From positions 1 to 64,000 of the IMG/VR virus record IMGVR_UViG_3300029448_000001: DNA of 64,000 nt. One strand, written 5' to 3'. The notes under the pieces were generated by a model. The model made no database searches and was not told the DNA's origin. It was given only the letters and a program-made list of their open reading frames with translations. Within the stretch, counting starts at the first letter, position 1. The number at the start of each line of letters is the position of its first letter. A program made the translations under genes and the position numbers. Below are positions 29,301 to 39,000 of the stretch, one piece after another. The DNA is from a virus.

Positions 29301-32300
29301 AGAAGAGAAGTTTTAAATGCAGAACACAAATCATCTCCAGTTCAGATTCATCTCGATTATCATTATAGATCGTTTGTTCCTGTCGTAAACAAAAGTTATG
29401 CAGTAACATTTGGAGGAACTGGATATTATAGTTTAGATGACGGAATCACTCCTGCACAATTGAATAGAGATGTCTATTTGTATAGAGGAGTTTCTTACAC
29501 GTTTAACGTAAATGCATCAGGACACCCATTCTATATTAAGAGTGCTTTAGGTTCAGGCTCAACAGGAGAGTATACGAGTGGAGTGACGAATAACGGAACT
29601 GATAGTGGAACAGTAAGTTTTGTTGTTCCGATGGACGCTCCAGATACTTTATATTATCAATGTGGCATTCACTCAGGAATGAATGCTGTTATAAATGTAA
29701 CTGGTAATACTACATTTAAATTATTAAATGGCGGATATCAACACATATTTGCCTTATCAGGAAATGCACAGTTTAGTAATCTTTATGGTTGGGGTTACAG
29801 AGAAATTGGAAGAATTGGAGATACGACTGGTCAAAGAACTGCATCAGTTAATGGAAGAAGGTCTGCTCCTGTTCAAATAAGTAATTTTGAATCGTATGAT
29901 TCTTTCACTCATGTATCGTCAGAATCAAGAGGTCTTCAAGCCATAACAGCTAATGGACAGTTAATGGTTTGGGGATATGGAGATAATGGTGAGTTAGGAC
30001 AAGGTGATGTTACTAATTACTTCTCTCCTGTTCAACTTGGCGGAAGGTCTGCAAACGTAGCCGCTCCTATTAACTTTACTTATAGAGGAACAACTAAGTT
30101 ACCAACTTCTTGGTATATGGCATCTGGTGGACAAAGACAGTCAGTTGCTATTGATACTTCAAACAATCTGTGGTCATGGGGATTAAACAACTACGGTCAA
30201 GGTGGATTAAATCACCCACTTAATAATGATCGTTCACAGCCAATGCAGATTGCTGAAACAAAAGATATTTCATTTACAAAAATAGATTCAGGTGAAACAT
30301 ATTCGATTGCAGTTGCAAATGATGGTTCGCTATGGAGTTGGGGTGTAGGTGAATTTGGACAATTAGGATTAACATCAAGAATAGCACGTTCCTCTGCCAC
30401 ACAAATAGGTTCAAGTAGTTGGACATCAGTATCTACAGGAGAAAGTCATGCATTAGCTATTTCATCAAATGGCTCTTTATATGCTTGGGGTTCTAATAGA
30501 TACGGACAGTTAGGAGACAATACTAAAATTAGCAAGTCTTCTCCTGTGTTAATATCAACATCTAGTTGGTCTGATATAGGAACTGGAGAGTTTCATAGTA
30601 TAGCGTTAAGAAATGATGGTAGAGTTTTTGTTTGGGGAAGAAATGACTTTGGTCAATTAGGCCTTAATTTACAAAATGAACATATAGGAAACGAAACTGC
30701 TTACAAATCATCTCCTGTTTCATTAGGAACAAGTAGCTTTGTATTTGTAACAGCAGGCAAAGAATCTTCTTTTGCAATTAGAAGTGATAAAGCATTATTC
30801 TCATGGGGAGCAAATCAGAACGGAGTTTTAGGGCAAGATGATTTAACATTTAGATCATCTCCTGTACAAATAGGAACATCAAGTTATAATTTTGTTTCAA
30901 GTGATGGCTATCATACAGTAGCAGTTACTTCAGATAATAAATTATTCTCATGGGGTAGAAACTTAGAAGGACTTGTTGGAGACAACACAATAATAAATCG
31001 TTCATCGCCAGTTCAAATATCAGGAACTTGGTTTACAGCTTACGCAGGAAATAACACAACACATGCAATCACAACTTCTAACGCAGTATTTGGTTGGGGT
31101 TATGGAGGATTTGGTGGAATTGGAGATAATGAAAGAATTCATAGATCATCTCCAGTTCAAGTAGCAACAGGAACTAGCTTTATCGCAGTTTCTTCAGGAA
31201 ATGGATTTTCACAATTTATTGCCGCTAACAATACTTTATACAATACTGGAATGGTAGAACACGGATATCTTGCAACTTCTACAGCGACAACTCCACAAGG
31301 AAATGCACCTTACTTAGCAGGTTATGATAAATGGAAATGGGCTGAAACTGGAAATGAATTTACTCTCGCTGTATGTAAAGAAGGTCGTACAGGATTAATT
31401 GCAAATAATTTATATGGATTTGGTAGAAATTTAGGTTCTCCTATTGATACAACTTATGCAGGCACTACTGTAAATTATCCAGTTCCGATTGTACATTTAG
31501 AAGATGGTGAAAGAAGATTTTTCTCAGGAAATACACAACCTACTTATGCTAATGTTACATATGGTAAATTAGCTAGGTCAAACTTTGGTATTGATGTTTC
31601 AAATAGAGGAGGTAATGGACTTGCAATTGATGATACAGGAACTTATAGAAATAATGGAACTGGTACTGATTACGGAGAATTAGCAAAAACAAATTTACAA
31701 ATTGATGTAGGTGCCGCTTCAATATTTCATAGGTCATCGCCTGTACAAATAGGAGCAGGTAGTTGGGCAGTCATTGCATCAGCGTGGACGGCAAGTTATG
31801 CAATTCGACATGACGGAAGTTTATGGTCATGGGGTGGAGGAGGAACTGGTAGATTAGGATTAAATCATGCCTCAACCATATATTCTCCAGCAAGACTTTC
31901 TAGTTCAGAAAGTTGGAATGCAGTCATGTCTATAGGTGCTGGAGCATTTGCACTTAGAAAAGACGGAACAATGTGGTCATGGGGTGCAGGTGGACAAGGA
32001 AGAGGAGGTAGAGGAGATACATTAAATACTTCATCTCCAATTCAAATAGGTACTGACGATACTTGGATCGCACTTGCAAACACTACAGGACAAGATGATT
32101 TAGATTGGACAGGAGCGATAGCAAATACTAACGGAACATCAACTAGTGGACATCTTTATGCTTGGGGTGATAGTGCATCTGGTCAATTACATCAAGTGGG
32201 TGTATCTGAAGGTCCTCACGGCATGCCTGGTATTCATGACTTGTCTTCTCCTGTTCAATTAGGATTTAAGAGTTGGTCAAATGTAGATTCTGGTTATAGA

Positions 32301-33011
32301 TTTACTCACGCAATTACAACAAATAATGAATTATTTACTTGGGGATTGAATTATTACGGAACAACTGGACTAAATGAAGTTTTTGCAACTGATGGTGGTA
32401 CTGTTCACAAATCATCTCACACTTTAGTTAAAGCTGGTACAAGTTTTGTTTCAGTTACAGCGTATCATAATACAGTAGGTGCTTTGACAACTAATGGAGA
32501 TATATGGGTTTGGGGAGACCAAACACAATCAGGATTTAAAGAAACAAATATGGTACATAGGTCAAAACCAACTCTCATACCAGGAGACAGGTCTTGGAAT
32601 CATGTAAGTGCTGGTAATAATTATAGTGCCGCCATAACATCAAATTCAGAACTATGGACATGGGGATTAAATACTGATGGTCAACTAGGATTAAATGATA
32701 CAGTTCATAGAAGTAATATTTCTCAAGTTACAGGAACTTGGAAAGTTGTTGAAACAGGAAATAATCATACAGGAGCATTTGATTCAAGTAATGCAATTCA
32801 TACATGGGGTAAAAATGACGTTGGTCAGTTAGGAACTAATGATAATTATCCTTTCTATACAAATCGCTCAACACCTACTGCAATTGCTACTGGTTCAAAT
32901 AATCATTCTCAGTTATCTGTAGGTAAAGATTATTCTATGATAATTGACTCATCTAACGGAATACTAGCTTGGGGACATAATAAATATGGAAAAACAGGAG
33001 TAAGAGATTAA
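20337..33011 (+). CDS. Giant RCC1-repeat protein 1 with embedded cupredoxin-like domain
   Basis: A single uninterrupted frame of 4224 codons. Nearly the whole protein is made of RCC1-type repeats of about 50 residues: a YAWGxNxxGQLGDGT strand, a hydrophilic turn, RSSPVQIxxxSW and VSAGxxHxxAIxxDGxL. At that spacing there could be about 80 blades, i.e. about eleven seven-bladed propellers if they group as in eukaryotic RCC1; the number is an estimate. The series is broken at about residues 3015-3125 by a cupredoxin-like domain. No signal peptide or membrane segment is seen. No clear ribosome site precedes the ATG. Position between the gp8/fibre block and gene 13 corresponds to T4 11-12-wac, so a long fibre or adhesin binding surface glycans or proteins is likely. 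RCC1 folds serve protein and chromatin binding in eukaryotes; here only the fold is inferred. Confidence 0.85.
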   Translation: MLRRALLTIQPSDAETPGPLFAWGSNESFNLGDSTQVHRSSPVQITTDNFKQVKGNGRWSAGIKQDGSLWVWGEAPSDKRHFSSPENHGSLTGVTNFYPSEPLDNELTRFTSPTQLNSGAWTQIAVGRDHLLALKEDGTMWGLGSNYFGQLGLDPIANKSKFEVPMKIASSSYRGTFFLDTHGQIWGWGHNEYGDLGQGDTKARSWPVQIMADKSFTFLYTGHQSTFAIDENQKLWGWGRGDFGVFGQNNTIHYSSPVQIDSSNNYVSGASQYGSNYILTANGELNYLGENTYGQSAQNEPVGNHKSQPVQIPAPAGQKWAKIFTGNSGGQAITNTAQLYVWGLNGKGQLGQNDVVSRSSPVQIPGSFSYVSGDRAMRGFYATSHGSLMLKATNNEIYFVGDNTYGTGATGELVHRSQPVLISSKGAEEYKNFYMTRVGTHFTTSANQIFATGYNDKGVLGTNTIDYYREPQPFPNQYDEQWNSDYIPPSYYLHRLAFDTSNNLYMWGDSENNHAYSVFMQDHWYDKYPLHNPGPGHDNKYGDIATSRYRSSPVQVVGTNLNSFTQLGSDSWIQVSANENTSAAIKSDFSLYVAGDMRRHQKGFDPSSNTSLFEFTEVPAYEPHSWTQIDLGDHHTLALDNDSKLYAWGRNDFGQLGDGTKTDKDSPVLIDSGSWSKVSAGYNHSLALKNDGKMYAWGSSGYGEVANSSVKIIDVARGGCQRTGAHTLQEFGGYVKSDGTLFTYGGNQYGQLGLGDKIHRSSPTQVMTNAGSWVQIEAGATVFFGRTNDNKLWAWGDSRYGGLGTLQGLSTTEKSRPIQIDGHNEHNNQAIRSWSQVGLGYGYVSAGISNNNLYAWGYGSDGTGATGNIDSRAHKSSPVQIGLFQKGNWTKTLTGYRFGVALTSNGTIHTFGLNNYGQLGLNDVLSRSQPIQVGEANTWSDFAVGGYHCVARKKDGTLWSWGRNDSGEIGDNTVVDRSSPVQISGSWNQVFAGANRTYAKNTSNNLFAWGGAPQGQLGDNTVVSKSSPVQIVLGSDKNFTVLSVGGHTGGITDSNQLWIWGVNDFGQLGNGTTANKSSPVQISGSWDSVSTNDYDGYQATDRGGHTIAVSNTGGLYAWGQGTHGSTGFNSLSYNVNSPVQILWGSNTGFDVANTSFKIALSGEENSGAIDSLGKLWTWGRNAYGTLGQQVHGQAGDFYRSEPTVVGNTLHTFSSIAKLSADAIGCLAIHTNGQGYGWGINDSGAIGIQNAAQQSSPIQIGLNTHWAYPMSWKQLAHSRYHSAGITQLSGNTVDSLMTWGSNDDGQLGDKSVVGRQSPVLVEAASASNWISVGVGFKHTVAVTSDNKVYSWGNNAFFSSMYIGGQRSSPVSINHNTSFGQVPQAITKVVCGPHQTALFANSSYKGYVYTFGNNRSGQLGRHGIYDQNFYGPALNDDNNRRGYQIFNSANVDLQSGTTGLNTAVYGRGVPDGGNSMYYDFHAQNITNDSQWSNWRNSYGYQKRNEFDIEYITDIDFGIESSSATTGAKYFASGNNRIGQLGTGEAANNTTVSGHFVAGDFDSVNRIPSRSNAVQVSEISNTTSILTPTLINANSWYQISAGKNYNLAIDANNKIYSWGRNAVGQLGQGTVSSPTSSPTIVEGSMSWKHVSAGEQHALAIASNNRLYAWGGNFHGSGATYHYTTGLRSDPVQMPAVESFDSPANYSFVQHASGNNFHVAIRQDGTLWSWGFNNYGQLGLNDIIARSSPAQIDSGSWSKVFAGDSFAAAINANNKLFMWGINDHGQLGTRGDGSTINRSSPLQVGIETVSYSMVAAGDSFSMGIQANTGHLFGWGENNAGQLGQNNTINTSSPVQIGSEQWLTVQAGQSHVIAIKQNGTLWAWGGNSVGELGDGTTVLKSSPIQIGTANNWFTISSEPLGRFTLALTTANQLYGWGENNQGQIGQVNTTNYSSPIVIHSTSSWTAISAGRYHSMAISTANKLLGWGYGTTGQLGDASTQSKSSPTQVSLSNWKTVDCGESHVLALNTSDELYAWGYNGQGQLGLNNTTNQSVPQAVGSNTWKFINAGYRGSSGILTNGDLYLWGQNDYGQLGDNTVVNKSSPTVLAGKWDKTAMSQEFTLALANGTGIAWSWGLNNKGQLGNFGLDGSVVNRSSPSQVGEFHTGNTWIDVAMGDDFTVAIREDKTMWGWGKGNNGVLGNLNILHRSSPVQIGTASWDQVAAGYYHVVAVANSTGYLYGWGAGANGKIGHNKTTNSSSPVQITSDAYKNVAAGEINSFAIKNDDTLWGWGYRWANGWPGDGNRYAKSEPVQVWNGNSAENHDWKQMAAATNHAVAIKHDGSLWTWGHNGYGELGQNDVKHRSSRVQVGTSTDWIECHASIYGTYAINANNQLYVWGYNNYGQLGTGNRTNYSSPVQVAGSWITMNADEYTVSAINSANQLFSWGSNNYGQVGDGTKINRSSPVQENSGQSWRKVTGGSSGVSGHKLALREDYTLWGWGYNGGNIIERGNGGNRATGGAHAQMQKWQIGTEIENQSYTYVSSGRYTNMAIAANGSIWVAGYNGYGQFGVGDVLNRSSAVQLTAGAGKSWIEVEQGQNFAFGIKNDGTLWSWGHNNYGQLGDNSIVNKSSPVQITHPGGRSWLHVVGNENGAAALDQDNKLYAWGYELQAPPNANNALNTGAYHSRPIQIDSCETHENRNSWRQIALNTGATSFTSAVRADGTLWTWGQDNHGQLGHNTLNIHCSSPVQVGGSWLATAIGNYFTIGIKDNGSLWAWGYNNYGQLGQNNINISRSSPVQIGSSTDWKQVSATTSGAAAINANNQLYVWGYNTYGEMGQNNTAHYSSPVQVAGSWLMVSGGHHYFLGIKTDRTLHAWGYNSSGRLGNNSVANKSNPVQIGLSQWGFVDAGWEHSAAIRKDGRLYMWGLNNIGQFGNTQNSTINASSPVQLPGTDSWAQVTTKTYRATQALRSDGALFVWGQDNTGCHGTFDYKHALSRREVLNAEHKSSPVQIHLDYHYRSFVPVVNKSYAVTFGGTGYYSLDDGITPAQLNRDVYLYRGVSYTFNVNASGHPFYIKSALGSGSTGEYTSGVTNNGTDSGTVSFVVPMDAPDTLYYQCGIHSGMNAVINVTGNTTFKLLNGGYQHIFALSGNAQFSNLYGWGYREIGRIGDTTGQRTASVNGRRSAPVQISNFESYDSFTHVSSESRGLQAITANGQLMVWGYGDNGELGQGDVTNYFSPVQLGGRSANVAAPINFTYRGTTKLPTSWYMASGGQRQSVAIDTSNNLWSWGLNNYGQGGLNHPLNNDRSQPMQIAETKDISFTKIDSGETYSIAVANDGSLWSWGVGEFGQLGLTSRIARSSATQIGSSSWTSVSTGESHALAISSNGSLYAWGSNRYGQLGDNTKISKSSPVLISTSSWSDIGTGEFHSIALRNDGRVFVWGRNDFGQLGLNLQNEHIGNETAYKSSPVSLGTSSFVFVTAGKESSFAIRSDKALFSWGANQNGVLGQDDLTFRSSPVQIGTSSYNFVSSDGYHTVAVTSDNKLFSWGRNLEGLVGDNTIINRSSPVQISGTWFTAYAGNNTTHAITTSNAVFGWGYGGFGGIGDNERIHRSSPVQVATGTSFIAVSSGNGFSQFIAANNTLYNTGMVEHGYLATSTATTPQGNAPYLAGYDKWKWAETGNEFTLAVCKEGRTGLIANNLYGFGRNLGSPIDTTYAGTTVNYPVPIVHLEDGERRFFSGNTQPTYANVTYGKLARSNFGIDVSNRGGNGLAIDDTGTYRNNGTGTDYGELAKTNLQIDVGAASIFHRSSPVQIGAGSWAVIASAWTASYAIRHDGSLWSWGGGGTGRLGLNHASTIYSPARLSSSESWNAVMSIGAGAFALRKDGTMWSWGAGGQGRGGRGDTLNTSSPIQIGTDDTWIALANTTGQDDLDWTGAIANTNGTSTSGHLYAWGDSASGQLHQVGVSEGPHGMPGIHDLSSPVQLGFKSWSNVDSGYRFTHAITTNNELFTWGLNYYGTTGLNEVFATDGGTVHKSSHTLVKAGTSFVSVTAYHNTVGALTTNGDIWVWGDQTQSGFKETNMVHRSKPTLIPGDRSWNHVSAGNNYSAAITSNSELWTWGLNTDGQLGLNDTVHRSNISQVTGTWKVVETGNNHTGAFDSSNAIHTWGKNDVGQLGTNDNYPFYTNRSTPTAIATGSNNHSQLSVGKDYSMIIDSSNGILAWGHNKYGKTGVRD
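27503..28670 (+). repeat. Exact 31-base direct repeat inside RCC1 gene 1
   Basis: The 31 bases at 27503-27533 and 28640-28670 are identical, coding for the conserved WGYNNYGQLG blade strand. Many further near-identical blade segments occur throughout 20.4-39.8 kb (for example 33942 onwards). They mark recent duplication or conversion among blades. Confidence 0.8.
29379..29708 (+). other. Cupredoxin-like domain within RCC1 protein 1
   Basis: Codons about 3015-3124 of the giant protein do not follow the RCC1 pattern. They read as a plastocyanin-like beta-sandwich: YAVTFGGTGYYSLDD, DVYLYRGVSYTFNVNASGHP, FYIKS, VSFVVPMDAPDTLYYQCGIH and SGMNAVINVTG. The type-1 copper ligand set is complete: His3063 in GHPF, Cys3109, His3112 and Met3115 with C-x2-H-x2-M spacing, as in amicyanin. 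Similar domains lacking proof of copper occur in marine phage fibres. Copper binding is inferred from residues only. Confidence 0.7.
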
Positions 33012-36000
33012 ATGACTAAAAAAGTTTTTTCCATAAACACCCCTAAAAAATTAGGGAGTGCTAACTCAGTACCTAAGAGTTGGACTCAAGTACAAGTTGC
33101 GCCTACAGGAATAATGGCTAAAGATGCCGATGATTTTTTATTCGCTTGGGGCTCTAGTGGATATGCTAATACTACTATTTTTGGTGGGGCAGGTCCAGCA
33201 TCTTCACCTACGTCAGGAAATAATGTATTTAATTTAGATAGCACAGAACTACAACCTGTTCCTCATCAAGCGTTAGGTTTGCCTAATGCACAAGCGATAA
33301 AAAAACTTATATTTGCAGGTCATGGAAATGATCAAACAGCATATGCTATAACGCAAGATGGCGACCTTTATGCTTCAGGATTTAACACTTATGGAGTAGG
33401 TGGAGGACGAGGAGGAGGTCCTAACTTTGGAGATTCGACTTATAATCTTAATGATGTAAAACAAGCTAGGTCTAGCTTTACTCAAATTTTTAGTGGTCAA
33501 AGAGGAGTAGAACACCCAGAACATACACAACTTATTGATAAAGGTGTTCATGATATAGATTCTAACAGATACGCTGTAGGTATGATAAAAAATGATGGAA
33601 CTCTTCATACATGGGGATATAATCATTTAGGTCAATTAGGAGCAAATAGCACTCAAATTTTATATTCTCCAGTTCAAATAGGTAATGAAAGATATAGAAA
33701 AGTTTTAATGGGTATGCATGACGACCAGAACTCAACTATGGCTTTAAGAGATGACCACACTCTTTATATGTGGGGTTCAAATGAATATGGTCAATTAGGA
33801 ATTACTCATGGACACACTACTTGGCATACAATCGACCGTTCATCTCCTAATCAAGTAACATCAGGAACAGGCAGTTTTATTCACATTTCTTCAAGTGGTA
33901 AACATAGTGCCGCAATAGATTCAGAGAATAGACTTTATATGTGGGGATATAATAATTACGGACAGTTAGGTGTCGGTAATATAGCAAATAGGTCATCTCC
34001 AACACAAGTTCCAGGTAGTTGGTCACAAGTAGAAACAGGGTACGATACGACTTATGCTTTGACTACTGATAATCAATTATTTGCATGGGGAAGAAAACAT
34101 GTTGGTTCTATACCTGAACACCCATTTAATGCAAATCGTTCATCGCCTATAGCTTTAAAAGGAAACAATAATAATACAGGAGCAAACGTAAGTTTTGGAT
34201 TAGTTAGTTGGACAAACATCGCCGCAATTGATTATGGAGGTATTGCTGTAGAGGCAACTACAAATACTGCTTATGTTTGGGGTTCTAATGATGTAGGACA
34301 ATTAGGTCTAGGCGATAGTGCTAATAAATCTAGTTTTGTTGCCATAGGAACACATAACGGAGGGCATCTTTCTAATAAGAGTTGGTATAATGTAGATGCT
34401 GGTCCTAGAAATATAATATTATATGATCCTGATGGTAAAATATATGTATCAGGTGGTGATTACTACGGAGCAACAGGTAGAAGAAAGTCTGTTAATGCAC
34501 AAAATAATAAGCGTGTATATAGAAGTTTTCCTATACAAGTAAGCACAGTAGATGAATCTAAATGGTATTATCCACAAAAAATTCAAACAGGTTCAAACAC
34601 AGCATTCAAAGAATTTTCAGTAGGTCAAAATCATGGACTTGCAATAGACTCTAACGATAAACTTTGGGGTTGGGGTAATTTTGCTGGTCGTGATTTTTTT
34701 GCAAATACAACAGAACATAACTCTTGGAAAAAAATTGCATCAGCCCATACTCATAGTATAGGTCTTACAGATGATGGAGAAGCATATGCATGGGGAGAAA
34801 ATAATTGGGGTCAGCTTGGAACAGGAGAAAAAACGCATAGGTCTTCCCCTGTTCAAATTCCATCTGAAGAAGGCACAAGTTGGATTGATGTAGATGCAGG
34901 AACAGGTTATTCAGCACTTGTTAGAAGTGATAAAACTTTATGGACTATGGGAAGAAATGAGTATGGTCAGTTAGGTCCTAGAATGTTTGCTAACAATACT
35001 CTCTACTATGGTACTACAACTGGAATATATTCTCATAGAAGTTCTCCAATACAAATAGGTTCGCATGAAGGAGTTCGCAAATATAAATCTCTTGGTATAG
35101 GACAACATACTTCTTATGCACTTGATGAAGATGGGAATGTATTTGCTTGGGGAAGAAATGGAAGTGGTTCTTTAGGTGACATGGGTCCAGGAGGAGCAGT
35201 AACAAGTAAAAGTTCTCCAGTACAACTAACTATAGCATATAAGAATGATGGCTCTGCTCATTACGGAGCAAATAATACTTTTGCTGGAGGTGGAATACCA
35301 GATGAAGACAATACTTTTAATGTAGCAGGCAACTTTAACGCTAGAAGATTTAGTGCAGTAGATATTGTAGGTTCTATGGCTGACCATGCAGTTATACTTG
35401 ATGAGTACGGAAGAACATTTCATTTTGGACTTAATACATGGGGACCATACGGATTCAATGATATTGTAAGTAGAAGTACGCCCTACTTAAATACAGTTTT
35501 TGGACAAAAAAGTTTCGCACAAGTATCTTTAGGGTCAAATTATGGAATGTATCTTACACATGATGGACAGTTATGGACATCAGGTCATAATCCTGATGGA
35601 AGATTAGGAGACAATACAGTTATTTCTCGTTCCTCTCCTGTACAAATATCACACCCTAATTCTAGAAGTTGGAGTCAAGTATCAGCAGGTTTTGGACAAT
35701 GTTATGCATTAGATGAAGATTATAAACTTTGGGGTTGGGGTAGAGCGAATATGGGAAGGCTAGGACCTTCTAATAACAATCAATCATCACCAGTTCAAAC
35801 TGATGCAGGATTCACAAGAGCAAACATGGGAGTAAGTGTAATCTCAATGGCCGCTGGTGGAGAATACTCAGGTCATGTTCTTTCTAATAATGCTTTGTAT
35901 ATGTACGGAACAGGAACTTATGGTCAGTTAGGAAAAAATGATATATTAGCTTCAAGTTCTCCAATTCAGATTGCATCAGATAAAACATGGAAAACAATAC

Positions 36001-39000
36001 ACACAGCACAAAGTTTTACTCATGGAATAACAACAGACAAACAACTTTGGGGTTGGGGAGATAATAGATGGGGATCAGTAGGAGATAACACGATAATAAA
36101 TCGTTCATCACCAGTTCAAATAGCAGGAAGTTGGAATGTTGTTGCGACTGGTGGTGGAAATAGAACACATAATTGTTTAGCAATCAAATCAGACGGAACA
36201 CTATGGTCTTGGGGTTATAATGCACAAGGTCAATTGGGTCTTAATGATGTTGTAGGAAGGTCATCACCAGTTCAAATAGGAACAAAATCTGATTGGACAA
36301 TCGTAGCCGCTAATTATTATAATGGAGCGGCGATTAATGCTAACAATGAATTATTTGTTTGGGGAGATGGTCCTCAAGGATCGATGGGAGATAATACAGC
36401 AGTATCTAAATCTTCTCCAATTCAAGTAACTGGTAGTTGGCAACAAGTCGTATCAGGTGATAGATGGTTCTGGGCTTTAAGTTCAGCGAATCAAGTGTTT
36501 GGTTGGGGTTATAATAACTACGGACATGTTTCAGCAGACACTACTAAAACTAATAAATCTCAACCAGTTCAAGTTGCTACTGGTAGCAGTTTTGCTTTCA
36601 TAGGTGCATTGTCAGGAACAGCATGTATGGGAGATACAAACGGAAAATTATTTGCAGTAGGCTATAATGGTCATGGTGCTGTTGGTGACGGAACTACTGC
36701 ACACAGGTCAACAGTTACCGCAATACTGACACAAAGAAATACTCCTAGAGCGTTTTCTGCCGCTTACTGGAATGAAGGTAGTATAGCGAGAGAAATAACA
36801 GGAGGTTATCATCACTGGCAAATGCTAGACAATTCTAATACATTGTTTGCATGGGGTCATGGAACTACTAATCAATTAGGTCAAATGGGAACAGGATTAA
36901 CAACTCCAAACAAATCTAGTCCAGTTCAAGTTTATGGAAATGATAGTTGGGTTCAAATTTGTGCAAGATTTAACAACGCTACCATAGATGGTGTTTTAGC
37001 AATTAAATCTGATGGAACGGCATGGATTCATGGCTACAATGGAAATGGAGTAGATACTTATGATGGTTCTTTAGGAATTAATGAAATTAATTCTACTTAT
37101 TATTCTCCTGTTCAAGTATCTCTTCCGTCAGGCTTTGATGCATCAGGTAAAAAACCTTGGTTTCACGGACATGGTGGATTTGTTTTTGAAGCAAATACAT
37201 TGTCTACAGCACAAACTGTTTATGGTTGGGGAAGAAATGAACACTCAACATTAGGCTCAAGATATTTTAAATATCATAGGTCTTCTCCAGTTTTAATAAA
37301 TTCTGGCAAAAAATATAAAGATATAAAAACATTTACAACTACAACTGCTGGAGGTCATAGTTTAGGAGTTGATGAAGACGATATACTTTGGTCATGGGGC
37401 GGTTCTTATACTACTAATCATGGAGAATTAGGATTCGCAACATTACTAGACAGATTCCATAGGTCATCTCCTACGCAAGTAAAACTAGCACATCAATGGA
37501 GACCAGAGTCAACAAAAGAAGTAGGAGTACCTGGAACTGAATGGGTTTCAGATATTGTTTCTGTATCGTGTGGTAGAAAATATGATGATTCTGCTTTAGG
37601 TAATATGTCAGTTCTTACAGAATCAGGTAATGTATTCTCATGGGGCCATAACGCAACTTACGGAGGTCTTGGAGATAATACAGTTGTAAATAGAAGCGAG
37701 CCTGTTCAATTAGGGTTTAATTTAGACGGACAATTTGAGGGAATTAGTTTTAGTGCATTATCTACTCATGCATTTGGTGGATTTGCAATCGGAAGTACAT
37801 CAACAACTAATTCAAAATATGGAGCAAATAGTTTATGGGGTTGGGGTAGAAATGATGTAGGAATGCTTTCAAAACAAGCTGAAGATGTAGTAGCATACTC
37901 ATTTCCTATTCAAGTAGATGGAGCGTTTCACGATCAATTCTGGACTAAATGGGACACTTATAGATATCATGGAATCGGAATCGCTAATAACGGAACTTTA
38001 TGGGTTTCAGGATATAATCAGAATGGGTGCTTAGGTCAAAATTTAAATCCAACAGAACTTGTAGCAAGGTCATCTCCAATTCAAGTAGGAACAGCAAATA
38101 ATTATATTGATGTTGCCGCTGGAGATTATAGTTGCTATGCAATTAAAGATGATGGTAAACTTTTTGCATGGGGGTATAATGCTCAAGGGCAACTAGGACA
38201 AAATGATACTCTAAATCGTTCATCACCTGTTCAAGTTAGACCTGGAACATCATTCACTTCAGTATCAACTTCTTATCGACATGTTTTAGCTACTACTTCA
38301 TCTAATAATATAGTGGCATGGGGAGAAAATACTTCTGGTCAATGTGGAATCAATAATGCGTTAAATGTATCTTCACCGACTCAAATTGGAATATCAACTT
38401 GGAGTAAAATTAAAGTAGGTATTCATCATTCTCTTGCAATAGGAAAAGGATTTTTAAATAATGCTGGAGGATTATACACATGGGGATATAATGTAGTTGG
38501 AGGAGTTTTAGGACAAAATAATGTTGCTAATCTATCTAATCCTACTCAAATTGGAACACACACAAATACAAATAAACTTGCGGCAGGATATCAAAATACT
38601 AAATGGATTAATACTGCAAATCAAATGTTTGTAGTTGGTTATAATACCTATGATGAATTAGGTCAAGGAGATACAGTCCATCGTTCATCGCCCGTTCAAC
38701 TTGCAGGTAGTTGGACTGAGGTAACAAGCGGTTATAATCATGCAATAGCAACTGCGGCTAATGGAACTATATTTGGTTGGGGTCTTAGAACAAGTGGTCA
38801 AGTAGGAGATGGAACTACAACTGCAAATACAAGAGACTTTGGAATACAATTAGTTGCAACAGCGAACAGTTATTATCACCCAAATCCTACAAATGTAAGT
38901 CTTCTTTATTCTGGAGTTTACAATTCAGGTATTATTGATGCAAATAATAAAAGATATGAATTTGGAACAAATGAGTGGGGTCATGCAGGAAGAATCTTCT

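Noticed and set aside
33009-33014. Stop between the two RCC1 genes as a nonsense mutation or frameshift splitting one gene
   Set aside because: The second frame has its own ATG directly after the stop and a non-repetitive N-terminal leader, so two genes are more likely.
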